Made by a program: the position numbers and the translations under genes
NCBI GenBank assembly: GCA_048268005.1
Contig: JBLWWJ010000001.1
Location: 1,116,001 to 1,180,000, forward strand
Direction: 5' to 3'
DNA: 64,000 bases
Origin: Ancylomarina sp048268005
GTDB taxonomy: Bacteria; Bacteroidota; Bacteroidia; Bacteroidales; Marinifilaceae
Shown here: positions 36,193 through 45,327 of the stretch, piece after piece
Position numbering within the stretch: position 1 is the stretch's first letter
Layout: each line of letters begins with the position of its first letter
The notes under the pieces: generated by a model
What the model was told of the DNA's origin: nothing
Seen by the model: only the letters and a program-made list of their open reading frames with translations
Databases searched by the model: none

Positions 36193-36230
36193 AATCCCAA
36201 CTTGATTTTATTCAGGTTGGGATTATTTTA
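36193..36230. terminator. Intrinsic terminator between convergent genes
   Basis: AATCCCAAC...GTTGGGATT hairpin (36193-36201 and 36216-36224) with an outer A/T run, between the icmF stop (36163) and the stop of the minus-strand gene at 36236. Same family of hairpins as those at 37102, 40978 and 42512. Confidence 0.75.
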
Positions 36231-36235
36231 AGATT

Positions 36236-36793
36236 TTATTTTCTCTTTAATTCTTTAGCTTTCTTTACTTTGTCTTCAAGATCCTTAACGCTCTTTTCAG
36301 CACGATCAATCTTGGCTTTCTTTTCTTTATATTCCTTATCGGATATAGATTTATCTTTTTTATTTTTTTCGAGCTTCTCTTTCGATTTTTTTATTTTCTC
36401 TTTCGCAGTCTTTAGTTTTTCATCTTTTTCTTTAACTGCTTTATCCAATTCTTCGGCCTTTTGGTCTTTTAATAATTTGGCTTGTCGAGCTCTTTCTTGT
36501 CCAAACTCTTTCCCTTTTAAAGCTTTGTCTTTACCATATGCATGGCCTTTCTTATCTAAATCAGTCTCAATCTCTTTTTTTTCAGTTTTAATTTTCTCCT
36601 TTTGCTTGTGACCTTTTTCTTTTAATTTATCCTTTTTTTCTTTTCCCTTTTTAAGGAGAGTGTCTTTTTGACCTTTTTGAATTTTTTCAATTTTAGCTTT
36701 GTTCTTTTTTTCTTTTCCTTTTTGGGCAAGTGAAATTTGGCTTGTACAGACCATTAAACACAACGACACTAGTATTATAATATACTTTTTCAT
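36236..36793 (-). CDS. Secreted Lys/Glu-rich coiled-coil protein
   Basis: 185 residues. A signal peptide (MKKYIIILVSLCLMVC...SLAQ, about 24) precedes a mature chain that is more than half Lys plus Glu/Asp, with almost no aromatic residues. Long charged helices (KKGKEKKDKLKEKGHKQKEK, KDKSISDKEYKEKKAKIDRAEK) predict an extended coiled coil or single alpha-helix. It may be a periplasmic spacer or surface protein; no family recognised. The opposite strand also stays open for 175 codons, an artefact of the biased composition. A short lipoprotein gene lies upstream (gap 16 bp). Confidence 0.65.
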   Translation of the reverse strand: MKKYIIILVSLCLMVCTSQISLAQKGKEKKNKAKIEKIQKGQKDTLLKKGKEKKDKLKEKGHKQKEKIKTEKKEIETDLDKKGHAYGKDKALKGKEFGQERARQAKLLKDQKAEELDKAVKEKDEKLKTAKEKIKKSKEKLEKNKKDKSISDKEYKEKKAKIDRAEKSVKDLEDKVKKAKELKRK

Positions 36794-36809
36794 AGCAATA
36801 TTTTAAAAT

Positions 36810-37031
36810 TTATAATTCATCTAATAGTTTATCGACCTCTTTGGCTGCATCATCGATATCATCCTTTGCTTTTTCTAATTGATTAGCTATGGAATCAATT
36901 TGCTTGACTTCAAGGTCTGAATTCTCAATTTTAGGTGTTTGGGTTGTGTCTTTTTCTGATTTTGTTTTCTTTTCAGCACAACTGATAAAGAAGAGCGAAG
37001 AAATCGCTAGAATAAAAAAAATCTTTTTCAT
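36810..37031 (-). CDS. Small lipoprotein
   Basis: 73 residues. Lipoprotein signal MKKIFFILAISSLFFISC with Cys18 in FISC. The 55-residue mature part is polar and acidic, with a C-terminal helix (QLEKAKDDIDDAAKEVDKLLDEL). It resembles small helical lipoproteins that sit on the outer membrane. No known function. It is the first gene before the charged coiled-coil protein and probably cotranscribed with it. Confidence 0.7.
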   Translation of the reverse strand: MKKIFFILAISSLFFISCAEKKTKSEKDTTQTPKIENSDLEVKQIDSIANQLEKAKDDIDDAAKEVDKLLDEL

Positions 37032-37101
37032 AACTAATTGGGTTTAATAAGAATTAGGTAATCAACTAAAGATAGCGAAAAGGATTGGTTATAAGAAAAT
37101 T

Positions 37102-37140
37102 AAATCCCAACCTGCAAGATAGCAAGTTGGGATTTTTGAA
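37102..37140 (-). terminator. Intrinsic terminator of the 37167-37634 gene
   Basis: Stem AAATCCCAACcTGC / GCAaGTTGGGATTT with a 6-nt loop, 27 bp beyond the stop on the minus strand. T runs are present on both strands. Member of the recurring hairpin family noted in findings. Confidence 0.85.
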
Positions 37141-37166
37141 ATGAATTTATTTAATTGGTAAAAACA

Positions 37167-37634
37167 TTAGAAAACATATCGAACAGAAAGAGCAAAGCCA
37201 TCGCCCCATACACCGGAATAACCAATTAGGTTGAAGGCTGGTTTCCAATCAACACTTAGGTTAATTGGAATCTCTCTGATATTATACTCCAAACCTAATA
37301 TTCCATCCAAACCCAGAACGGTGTAATCTTCGCCATCATCTCCCCAGTGGGTATGATTACCATCCCAAAATCCCAAATGAGCACCAAAACCATAGTACCA
37401 GTTAAAACCAGGTTCGTTGAAAGCTTGAGCATGTATTTCGTATAAGCCAGTTAGGTTTACGCCTTGCCATCTCGATGAAATGATCCCTTCCAGGGCAACA
37501 TTGTTTCTGATAAAATGTTTAATAGTCAATCCATTTGCTGAACCCCCTCTAATTCCAATTCCCGTACCGTAATCTTGTGCCTGAGCTAGAGTACAGATGC
37601 AGAATAAACTAGCAAATAAAAACAGTTTTTTCAT
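37167..37634 (-). CDS. Small outer-membrane beta-barrel protein
   Basis: 155 residues with a signal peptide ending ...TLAQAQ (20). The mature chain has alternating strands, Gly-rich turns and a terminal aromatic (LSVRYVF), the usual outer-membrane insertion signal. FNWYYGFGAHLGFWDGNHTHWGDDGED in the middle is a loop rich in His and Asp. It looks like an 8-stranded OmpW/OmpX-size barrel. Function unknown. Monocistronic, with a terminator at 37102. Confidence 0.75.
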   Translation of the reverse strand: MKKLFLFASLFCICTLAQAQDYGTGIGIRGGSANGLTIKHFIRNNVALEGIISSRWQGVNLTGLYEIHAQAFNEPGFNWYYGFGAHLGFWDGNHTHWGDDGEDYTVLGLDGILGLEYNIREIPINLSVDWKPAFNLIGYSGVWGDGFALSVRYVF

Positions 37635-37758
37635 AATTTTCAGTTAATGTGTTTTGTGATGTGTTGATACAAAAATAAACAATTTTGAATCTCTATCCAT
37701 AAACTGAACAGGCCGTTTAAATATTGTGGTGTTCATGAAACTTTTTTGTAAAGGCTTT

Positions 37759-38418
37759 CTATTTTTTCATTGCATAGATTTCAACCTCTGAGAAAGCTTG
37801 AAATGTAGAATTAGAGCTTAAAGTTATCTCAGGATTGTAATTCTGTATTTTATAGGCCTTGTGAAATCTGTTTTTCAGGACTTTAATCTGCTCTATATTA
37901 TGCAGTCCCTTTACAACTGTGGTTCTGAATTCATAATCGATACCGGAATTCTCAATGAGTGTGATGGATTCCAGAACTTTATTAAAGGTATCCCTGTTTA
38001 AGGCATAACCAACAGCTTGTTTGTAATATTCGAATTCTAAAATGTGTTTGATATCCATGGCAATGCAATCAACCAGATTGTTATCGAAAAGGTATTTTAA
38101 CAGCTCCGGTTGTGTTCCATTGCTGTCGAGTTTAACCTTTAGATTCAGGTTTTTGATTTTTTGTATGAAATCAGGCAAGTCCTGATGTATACAAGGTTCA
38201 CCGCCCGTAATGCAAACAGCATCCAACAAGTGCTGGTATTTTTTCCAATATTTGAACAAATCATCTTCTTTATAGACTGCACTAAATATTTCAGGCAAAA
38301 CCAAATCAGGGTTGTGACAGTATTCACAACGAAAATTACAGCCCTGTGTAAAAACCGCAGAGCTGATATTTCCAGGATAGTCGATGAGACTTTGTTTTTT
38401 GAATCCTGCTATTTTCAT
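37759..38418 (-). CDS. nrdG: Anaerobic ribonucleotide reductase activating protein
   Basis: 219 residues. The radical SAM motif CNFRCEYC has Cys27, Cys31 and Cys34, preceded by IDYPGNISSAVFTQG. CITGGEPCIHQDL is the SAM-contact GGEP motif. It uses S-adenosylmethionine to form the glycyl radical on NrdD, which allows class III ribonucleotide reduction without oxygen. It begins 13 bp after the nrdD stop, the usual order, and is covered by the same cobalamin riboswitch leader. Confidence 0.93.
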   Translation of the reverse strand: MKIAGFKKQSLIDYPGNISSAVFTQGCNFRCEYCHNPDLVLPEIFSAVYKEDDLFKYWKKYQHLLDAVCITGGEPCIHQDLPDFIQKIKNLNLKVKLDSNGTQPELLKYLFDNNLVDCIAMDIKHILEFEYYKQAVGYALNRDTFNKVLESITLIENSGIDYEFRTTVVKGLHNIEQIKVLKNRFHKAYKIQNYNPEITLSSNSTFQAFSEVEIYAMKK

Positions 38419-38430
38419 TGAGATTTAGGA

Positions 38431-40578
38431 TTAAACGAGTTCTAATTGTTCCATTTCTTTAACAATCTTCTTGTCAAGAAGCTTTCGATCGTCATATTCA
38501 GCTCTTTTCCCGTTATTCCATTGGTCTACAGGACGTAAGTAGCCCACTATTCTGGAGTAGACTTCACACACATTATTTTTACCTTCAGTTTCACATTTTG
38601 GGCAAATTTTGTGTCCACCATAAATATAGCCGTGTTCGGGACAAATACTGAATGTGGGAGACAGAGTAAAGTAGGGCAGTTTGAAATTTTCACAAATGGT
38701 TTTAGCTAATTTCTTAACTGACTCAGGTGGCAACTGACTTTCGCCTACAAAAGTATGGAATACCGTGCCGCCTGTGTATTTGGTTTGCAAATTATCTTGC
38801 AGTTCTAAGGCTTCAAAAATATCATCGGTGTAACCTACAGGCAATTGGGTCGAATTAGTATAATATGGAGCTGCATCTTGTGCTTTTACCTGAGTTTCAT
38901 TGGCAACAATAATATCTGGGAATTCCTTTTTGTCAAGTTTAGCTAATCGATAAGTTGTCCCTTCAGCAGGTGTTGCTTCTAAATTATAAATGTGGCCTGT
39001 TTCATCCTGAAAAACTTGTAGCTTATCACGCATAAAATTCATGATTTTTTCTGCAAAAGCATTTCCTTCTTTTGTTGTGATACTCGTTCCAATAAAATTC
39101 AAAAGCAATTCGTTCATTCCGACCAAACCGATGGTTGAAAAATGATTGTCCCAATAGGCGCCATTCTTTTTATGGATATTTCGTAAATAGAATTTGGAAT
39201 AAGGATATAAGCCATTATCAGTGAGCTGTTCGATGACTTTACGCTTGATTTCAAGACTTTCCTTGGCAAGTTCCATTAACTTTTCAATTCTTTGCAAAAG
39301 TTCATCCTCATTCTTCGACTCGAAGGCAAGGCGTGGCAGATTTAGGGTAACGACACCCACTGAACCTGTTAAAGGATTGGCTCCAAATAAGCCTCCACCG
39401 CGCGATTTCAATTCAGTTGTATCTAAACGCAGACGGCAACACATCGAACGAACATCATCGGGCGACATATCGGAATTAACGAAGTTTGAAAAGTATGGAA
39501 TACCATATTTGGCTGTCATTTCCCAAATTGGCTGACGGTATTCATTATCCCAGTCAAAATCTTTAGTGATATTATAAGTTGGAATAGGGAAAGAAAAAAT
39601 ACGTCCGCAAGCATCACCCTCAGTCATCACTTCGGCAAAGGCTTTATTAAAAACATCCATTTCGTGCTGGTAGTCACCATATTTAGTGTCTTGTAATTCA
39701 CCACCAATAATGACTGCTGTATCCTTCATGTTGTTGGGAATTTCCAGATCGAGGGTAATATTGGTAAAGGGAGTTTGAAAGCCTACACGAGTAGGCACAT
39801 TCATATTAAAGACAAACTCCTGAAGAGCCTGTTTGACCTCCTTATAAGATAAGTTGTCATGACGAATAAAGGGAACCAAATAGGTGTCGAAATTGGAGAA
39901 GGCCTGTGCGCCGGCTGCTTCTCCCTGCATGGTGTAGAAAAAGTTGACGATTTGTCCCAGTAGGGTTCTCAGGTGTTTGGCCGGTTTACTCTCAACTTTG
40001 CCGGGTACACCTTTAAAACCAATTCGGATGATTTCCTGCAGATCCCATCCTACACAGTAAACACTCACAAAACCTAAATCGTGAATATGTAATTTGCCTT
40101 GCTTGTGTGCCTGACCTATTTCAGTAGGGTAAATTTTATTTAGCCAATACTGTGAACTGATTATGGTAGAAATGTGTTGGTTCATGCCCTGCAAAGAGTA
40201 TGATGAGTTCGCACTCTCTTTTATACGCCAGTCGTTATTGTTCAAATAATCGTCTATGATATCGATATTCGAAAAGAGTTCTTTCACATCCCTGATGCCT
40301 TCGTGTTGTTTTCGATAGATAATATAAGCCTTAGCAGCTTTATATTGTTTTTGTTCGAATAGTTCAAACTCTACTGCATCCTGGATGTCTTCGACACTTG
40401 GGGTATCAGTCTTAAATTTTGAAACAACATTTTGGGTGATTTGTTCAGATAAAGCCCGGTTGGGAACACCAACAGCTCGTAATGCCTTAAATACGGCAAA
40501 AGCAATCTTTTCTGATTCGAATGAGACGATGCGTCCGTCTCTTTTTTGTACTGTTTTAATAGCACCATTAATTTTCAT
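38431..40578 (-). CDS. nrdD: Anaerobic (class III) ribonucleoside-triphosphate reductase
   Basis: 715 residues. The N-terminal ATP-cone (VQKRDGRIVSFESEKIAFAVFKAL, about 9-95) binds allosteric nucleotides. The ten-stranded barrel contains YCVGWDLQEIIRIGF and MCCRLRLDTTE. Near the C-terminus are a zinc site CPEHGYIYGGHKICPKC and the glycyl-radical loop RIVGYLRP. It makes dNTPs from NTPs with formate as reductant in known relatives, works only without oxygen, and does not need B12. Its 5' leader carries a cobalamin riboswitch (40681-40835), so expression should fall when B12 is available. Confidence 0.96.
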   Translation of the reverse strand: MKINGAIKTVQKRDGRIVSFESEKIAFAVFKALRAVGVPNRALSEQITQNVVSKFKTDTPSVEDIQDAVEFELFEQKQYKAAKAYIIYRKQHEGIRDVKELFSNIDIIDDYLNNNDWRIKESANSSYSLQGMNQHISTIISSQYWLNKIYPTEIGQAHKQGKLHIHDLGFVSVYCVGWDLQEIIRIGFKGVPGKVESKPAKHLRTLLGQIVNFFYTMQGEAAGAQAFSNFDTYLVPFIRHDNLSYKEVKQALQEFVFNMNVPTRVGFQTPFTNITLDLEIPNNMKDTAVIIGGELQDTKYGDYQHEMDVFNKAFAEVMTEGDACGRIFSFPIPTYNITKDFDWDNEYRQPIWEMTAKYGIPYFSNFVNSDMSPDDVRSMCCRLRLDTTELKSRGGGLFGANPLTGSVGVVTLNLPRLAFESKNEDELLQRIEKLMELAKESLEIKRKVIEQLTDNGLYPYSKFYLRNIHKKNGAYWDNHFSTIGLVGMNELLLNFIGTSITTKEGNAFAEKIMNFMRDKLQVFQDETGHIYNLEATPAEGTTYRLAKLDKKEFPDIIVANETQVKAQDAAPYYTNSTQLPVGYTDDIFEALELQDNLQTKYTGGTVFHTFVGESQLPPESVKKLAKTICENFKLPYFTLSPTFSICPEHGYIYGGHKICPKCETEGKNNVCEVYSRIVGYLRPVDQWNNGKRAEYDDRKLLDKKIVKEMEQLELV

Positions 40579-40680
40579 AATGACTTAATTTAAAATTAAA
40601 CAATTAATGGTAGCTGGGGGCAAAATACAAGAAAGCAGTAAAGTCTTCCTAAGCTTTTTCTCCCGAAAGCTACGAATTAC

Positions 40681-40835
40681 GATCAAAAATGATAGGTCTT
40701 CCGGCTTATTGCGTTTTACCTGGCCTTCCCATCTGCTTCAGGCGGACAGTGGCTTTCATTTAGGTAAAACCTGTTGGCAATTTACGGCTGCGGGGACAGC
40801 TACTGATTTTAACAGTATTCCCTTAATCAATTTTG
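40681..40835 (-). ncRNA. Cobalamin (B12) riboswitch upstream of nrdDG
   Basis: On the minus strand, the ordered consensus blocks of the B12 element are present. GGGAATACTGTTAAAATCAG is followed by TAGCTGTCCCCGCAGCCGTAA (B12 box), GCCACTG, GGGAAGGCCAGG, a GCAA segment and AGCCGGAAGACCT. The spacing agrees with the Rfam-type cobalamin family. It ends about 100 nt before the nrdD start; the region between, with an AGCTTT...AAAAGCT hairpin, is the likely expression platform. Known B12 riboswitches repress when adenosylcobalamin binds. Confidence 0.92.
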
Positions 40836-40977
40836 CTTTATAAAAGTAAGATGAAAATTAAGATGCTAAATAAAAAAATCATTATAGTTATCAAGAAGTA
40901 ATTAACAATGTGATATTTTACCCAAAGTGATAGCAGATTATAGAAAGAGTTGTTGTTTATTAAAAGTAAATCAAAAA

Positions 40978-41006
40978 CTCCCGATCTGCTTATAGCAAAT
41001 CGGGAG
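40978..41006 (-). terminator. Intrinsic terminator of the 41036-42181 gene
   Basis: Stem CTCCCGATcTGC / GCAaATCGGGAG with a 5-nt loop. Read on the minus strand it is followed by TTTTTGATTT and lies 30 bp after the stop at 41036. Confidence 0.8.
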
Positions 41007-41035
41007 ATGAATATCCTTTCCGGTATATCGGAGGT

Positions 41036-42181
41036 TTAATTTTGTAATTTATGTGGGTATGCCTTATCTCTGTTTTGGAATGAGAGAATTTTAGGATTCT
41101 GTATGATGCCCTTGTTTATTTCAATAGCCTTCGAAATTGAGTCGTTTTGTTCCCAGACTTTTGATCCACCTATAATAATGGGTAAAAATGGGAGTAGGGC
41201 GTTTGAAATTTCCCATGATGCAGATTGCCAATAATAACTGGGACTATGATCGACTGAATAATAGAATTTACCTTCTGATTCAAACATTGGATGCTCAAAA
41301 CTTGTCGGTTTGGCACACCAAAAACCCATGTTTTCATCGCAGCTGATATCGATAATTAGGGTGCCTTTCATTAATTTGTGTGCATCTTTTTTAGGGACAA
41401 ACATAATAGGATGTTCTGTATCTTGGAGAACGCCATTAACAATGATCTCTGCATCTGACAGAGCTTCAGAAAAAGGGAGTGTACTGCCATCAGATTCAAC
41501 TGAAAGTAACTGACCAGAATTGTCATTCTTCATTTGTTTGAATGTAATGCCTGGTAGCTGATCACTCACATCTGTTGATATTCTATTGGTATAGACCGTT
41601 ATGTCTTGAATACCCTGACCTTGTAAAGCGTAGACAGCACCCCGACTAACTGAACCGAAACTCAGTACGACTGCTTTTCGCGTTTTACCATAGTTACCAG
41701 CAATTCCTTTAAGACTTAATGCGTGATTGACTCCGGCATAACCAGCCATTTCGTTATTTTTATAAAAAACATGCATGTTCTTATCACCTGTACGGCTCCA
41801 GGTAAACATCTCTTCCCAGGCAATGAGGGTTAATTTTCGATCAATTGCAATCTGGGTATTTTCTTTTTGCTGCACACAGTGTGGCCAACCCCATACAACA
41901 GCACCTTCTCTTACTTGAGATAAATCGGATGCTAGTGGTTTAGGCATAAGGACACAATCAAAATCGTTCAATATTTCTTTTCTTAAGGCGACTTTTCCTG
42001 ATGTGAGTTGTGCAATAGTTTGATCGTCTACGCCAAATCTTAGGCCGTAGCTTTTTTCAAAAGTCATTTGTTTTCTTAATTCCTGCGGAATACGTTCGAT
42101 GTGTTCTGGATGAATTGCTACTCGTTCTTCATTTTCTTTTAGTGAGCTGCCGATGATGCCGACAGTTAAAAGTTCTGACAT
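41036..42181 (-). CDS. Alanine dehydrogenase / PNT family dehydrogenase
   Basis: 381 residues. The N-terminal AlaDH/PNT domain begins TVGIIGSSLKENEERVAIHPEH, with Arg and Pro-Glu positions typical of the family, and has the FEKSYGLRFGVDD segment. A Rossmann domain follows with KAVVLSFGSVSRGAVYALQGQGI. The family includes alanine dehydrogenase, saccharopine dehydrogenase and N5-(carboxyethyl)ornithine synthase. The unusual second half (FGSVSRGA in place of the usual GxGxxG spacing) makes plain alanine dehydrogenase uncertain. Monocistronic. Confidence 0.82.
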   Translation of the reverse strand: MSELLTVGIIGSSLKENEERVAIHPEHIERIPQELRKQMTFEKSYGLRFGVDDQTIAQLTSGKVALRKEILNDFDCVLMPKPLASDLSQVREGAVVWGWPHCVQQKENTQIAIDRKLTLIAWEEMFTWSRTGDKNMHVFYKNNEMAGYAGVNHALSLKGIAGNYGKTRKAVVLSFGSVSRGAVYALQGQGIQDITVYTNRISTDVSDQLPGITFKQMKNDNSGQLLSVESDGSTLPFSEALSDAEIIVNGVLQDTEHPIMFVPKKDAHKLMKGTLIIDISCDENMGFWCAKPTSFEHPMFESEGKFYYSVDHSPSYYWQSASWEISNALLPFLPIIIGGSKVWEQNDSISKAIEINKGIIQNPKILSFQNRDKAYPHKLQN

Positions 42182-42568
42182 ATTGTGGTTATTGATTACA
42201 GAAATAAAAAATTTAAATCTGCTTCATATGGTATATTTCTGATACCACACACTTTCTACATTCTAATGACGTCTATGCATTGTGCATAGGATAGAGACGT
42301 GTTTGAGGATGATTATAAAGACTGCTCTATCTGTCTTGTTGAGGTTAATTTAAATGTAGAAGTATCAAAAGTAATCAATTTATTACATTTTGTTTATTAA
42401 ATGTCGACTTAAATAAATTATTATTAGGAGATTATAGTGGGTGCGGGTGTTCTATTGATCAAAACTTATATTTTATAGAGGATAAATATTCATTATTTCA
42501 TTTCATAAAAAAATCCCGACCTGCTAGATGCAAATCGGGATTCTTATATTCTTAGAAAAGAGATTTTA
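42182..42568. other. Intergenic region, 387 bp
   Basis: Between the AlaDH-family gene start and the S9 peptidase stop, both on the minus strand. It holds the terminator at 42508-42542 and presumably the AlaDH-family promoter. TCTATGCATTGTGCATAGGATAG near 42271 contains a small CTATGCA/TGCATAG dyad. No gene seen. Confidence 0.5.
42503..42542 (-). terminator. Intrinsic terminator of the DPP-IV-type peptidase gene
   Basis: Stem AATCCCGA (42512-42519) pairing with TCGGGATT (42535-42542), then a long T run on the minus strand. It lies 26 bp beyond the stop at 42569. Confidence 0.85.
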
Positions 42569-45082
42569 CTATTTCTTAGGCAGATCCTTTTGCATTTCTA
42601 CATAATCAGCAGACGATCTAAAATCACCAAGCAGATATTTACAGAAATATTCGCCACGTAACCAGAATGAGTATTCACTCATGTTTCCAAAGCTATGACG
42701 TTGACCCGGGTAAAGAAAGAAATCGAATCGTTTATTGGCCTTAATCAAAGCATTTGCCATTCTGATACTGTTACCAGGATGAACATTATCATCGATATCA
42801 CCCGTTACAATCATCAATTTCCCTTTCAGGTTTTTAGCCAGGCTAGGATTGGTGTCAATCTTATATTGAAAGGTAGTATCGCCTTTTTCACTTACCACTT
42901 CTTTTACACCGTGATGTGTTTCACTCCACCAACGGTTATATATGTTGTTATCGTGGTTACCAGCGGCTGATACTGCCACTTTAAAGAAATCAGGATAAAC
43001 CAACATGGCAGCTGTCGACATGAACCCACCACCTGAGTGACCGAAAATACCGACTTTATTCACATCGATAAAGCTGTGTCTGTCAGCCAACTGTTCGATA
43101 CCTACTTTTTTATCTTCCAAACCATAATCTCTAAGGTTACCATAACCGTAGTTGTGATACCATTTTGAACGAGCAGGATGTCCACCTCGGTTCCCCATAG
43201 TCACAACAATGAAGCCAAGCTGAGCCATACGGTCAGCTCTATCCATACGTGTAGAGAAACTTTTGTAAACAGCTTCAGTTTGAGGACCTGGATAAACGTA
43301 AGTTAAAATGGGGTACTTTTTATTAGGATCGAAATCGAATGGCTTATACATCACGCCATAGATATCCGTAACACCGTCTCCAGCTTTCACTTTAAATGTT
43401 TCCGGGAATTGATATCCAGTTTCAAACAAACGTGTTAAATCTGTTTCTTCAAGCTTCATCAATTTAGTTCCTCTTGAATTATAAAGCTCAGATACAGGAG
43501 CTGAATCAACTCTTGAAGAATTGTTTACGAAATAATGAGTTTGATCGTTCAGGCTTACTTTGTGATCGAAGTTGCCTTTATTAAGAAGTTTTAAGCCCGT
43601 TCCATCAAAATTCACACGGTAAAGATGTGAGTAGTATGGATCTTCACCCTCTTCGCGAGCATTACCTGTGAAATACAGTACACGGTTCTTTTCGTCTACA
43701 CCTTGAATTCTATCACAATGCCATGGACCTGAAGTGATTTGAGTTTTCATTTTCCCAGTCTTGTCATAAAGATAGAAGTGTGCCCAACCATCACGTTCTG
43801 ACCAATGAATCATCTCATTACCATTATTCACAAGTGCGAATGAACTTCGTCCTTCAATATAAGTGTTCAAGCGCTCTTCAATAAGCACATTAACTTCACC
43901 GGTAGTGGTATTAGCGGTACAAATATCCACACGTTTCATGTCACGACTTGTACGCTTAAAATATAGTAAATCGCTCCCCTTATTAATCCATTTTGAGAAT
44001 TTGACATCATCCGCCTCATTACGCTTTTTTCTTGGGGCTCTCAAAATCGAAATTGTCTGATCTTTGAAGGCATTTGCTTTAACTTTAACGGATTCTTTAG
44101 TTTCCCAATCGAAAATCTGAAGCTCGTACTGTGGTGCTTCTTTTTCACCAGCCATATGGTATTTATAGCTTTCAAGTGTAGGACGACCTTTCGCTACCGA
44201 GTTGATTACCCAAAGCTCTTTCACTTCGCGCTCGTCTTCACGAGTTAAAGCAAACTTCTTTGAATCAGAAGAAAAAGTCACATAGGCTTCTTTTCTCTTA
44301 TCCTTTTCTTCCTCTTTCTCTCTATTGGTTTTACCATATGAGTTGGTGCCATAACAATAGTGCTCAACACCATCAGTCGTTAGTTGGTGCTCAACAATTG
44401 TTGAATCTTTCTCATTTTTTTGAGCCTTCTTGTAGTTTTCAGCATCCATCCAATAAAGGTTGTGATGCTTTGCAAAAATCACATATTCCTGATTAGGTGC
44501 TACAGAAGCCCACTTTTTTTGTTCAAGTGGCTTTTTGAAGTCATCAAGCAGATTAAGCTTTTTCGAAGCTAAAGTGTATTCAAAATGCCACACTTTAGCA
44601 ACCATTTTCTTTTTGGCTTTTTTCTTATCGCCATCCTTATCTTTCTTTTCCTCTTGCTGGTCACCATCTTCATCTTTTTCCTCTTCTTCAACCAGTTTAC
44701 TCTTTACCTGAAATTGAAGTACTTTTTCGTTTTTGATGAATTTAAGCTTACTGATGTAAAGATGTTGTGCATCGAATGGATCACCAGTCAGACGACTCAT
44801 ATCCGAAGCCATCTTAACAACATCGAATAATTTGCTTTTTGTGTTTTTTACAGGGTCTACTAAATAATAGAACTGTCCTTCTGAAGTACGGTAAGTGTAC
44901 CAGAATTTTTCACTGTCTTTTAGCCAGTGTGGTCGAACACTGGTTGAGAAGACCATTTTTCTTAATCGGTTTGGCGAAAATTTAGCCGCCAATTCAAAGT
45001 TTGCTTTTGTCACAGGCGTTTCCTGCGCAAAGACTCCAAAGCCTATCAAAATGAATAGGAGTGTGAGTAGGTTTCTTTTCAT
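42569..45082 (-). CDS. S9 family peptidase (dipeptidyl peptidase IV type)
   Basis: 837 residues with a signal peptide ending ...GVFAQ. An N-terminal beta-propeller contains an unusual Asp/Glu/Lys-rich insertion (about 130-165). The alpha/beta hydrolase domain follows, with the nucleophile elbow GHSGGGFM, the acid in VTGDIDDNVHPGN and the base in YPGQRHSFG, i.e. the Ser-Asp-His order of S9. Such enzymes remove dipeptides after proline or alanine in the periplasm. An 8-bp inverted repeat lies 25 bp upstream of the start and a terminator lies downstream. Single gene. Confidence 0.93.
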   Translation of the reverse strand: MKRNLLTLLFILIGFGVFAQETPVTKANFELAAKFSPNRLRKMVFSTSVRPHWLKDSEKFWYTYRTSEGQFYYLVDPVKNTKSKLFDVVKMASDMSRLTGDPFDAQHLYISKLKFIKNEKVLQFQVKSKLVEEEEKDEDGDQQEEKKDKDGDKKKAKKKMVAKVWHFEYTLASKKLNLLDDFKKPLEQKKWASVAPNQEYVIFAKHHNLYWMDAENYKKAQKNEKDSTIVEHQLTTDGVEHYCYGTNSYGKTNREKEEEKDKRKEAYVTFSSDSKKFALTREDEREVKELWVINSVAKGRPTLESYKYHMAGEKEAPQYELQIFDWETKESVKVKANAFKDQTISILRAPRKKRNEADDVKFSKWINKGSDLLYFKRTSRDMKRVDICTANTTTGEVNVLIEERLNTYIEGRSSFALVNNGNEMIHWSERDGWAHFYLYDKTGKMKTQITSGPWHCDRIQGVDEKNRVLYFTGNAREEGEDPYYSHLYRVNFDGTGLKLLNKGNFDHKVSLNDQTHYFVNNSSRVDSAPVSELYNSRGTKLMKLEETDLTRLFETGYQFPETFKVKAGDGVTDIYGVMYKPFDFDPNKKYPILTYVYPGPQTEAVYKSFSTRMDRADRMAQLGFIVVTMGNRGGHPARSKWYHNYGYGNLRDYGLEDKKVGIEQLADRHSFIDVNKVGIFGHSGGGFMSTAAMLVYPDFFKVAVSAAGNHDNNIYNRWWSETHHGVKEVVSEKGDTTFQYKIDTNPSLAKNLKGKLMIVTGDIDDNVHPGNSIRMANALIKANKRFDFFLYPGQRHSFGNMSEYSFWLRGEYFCKYLLGDFRSSADYVEMQKDLPKK

Positions 45083-45106
45083 GTTAGTTGATTTTTTGAG
45101 TTGTCC

Positions 45107-45128
45107 AATCTCTCAAAAGTGAGAGATT
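45107..45128 (-). promoter_or_regulatory. Inverted repeat in the leader of the S9 peptidase gene
   Basis: Arms AATCTCTC and GAGAGATT, perfect 8 bp, loop AAAAGT, about 25 bp before the start codon. It is too close to the start for a usual operator and has no T run. A 5' UTR hairpin that affects stability or ribosome access is the simplest reading. Confidence 0.4.
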
Positions 45129-45252
45129 CTCATTTAAGCCCTCTAAAATAGATAAAGGGCAACATAAAACACGAACAAAGTTCAATTTTCGATAAATAAT
45201 ACATTTGACGGGATGTAATTGAGGTGTTTTTGGGGATTATCTTTAAAAAGGG

Positions 45253-45291
45253 TAAAAAAAAGTGACAAGCCTTAAAAAAGAATTGTCACTT
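45253..45291 (-). terminator. Intrinsic terminator of the OsmC gene
   Basis: Stem AAGTGACAA / TTGTCACTT (45260-45268 and 45283-45291). Read on the minus strand it is followed by eight T. It lies about 37 bp after the stop at 45328. Confidence 0.7.
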
Positions 45292-45327
45292 AAAAATAGT
45301 CAAGGGCTTATTATTTTTCTTGTATAC

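Noticed and set aside
36084..36611. Plus-strand open frame of 175 codons
   Set aside because: It lies opposite the Lys/Glu-rich gene at 36236-36793. Biased codons such as AAA and GAA leave the other strand without stops, and the frame has no leader or motif.
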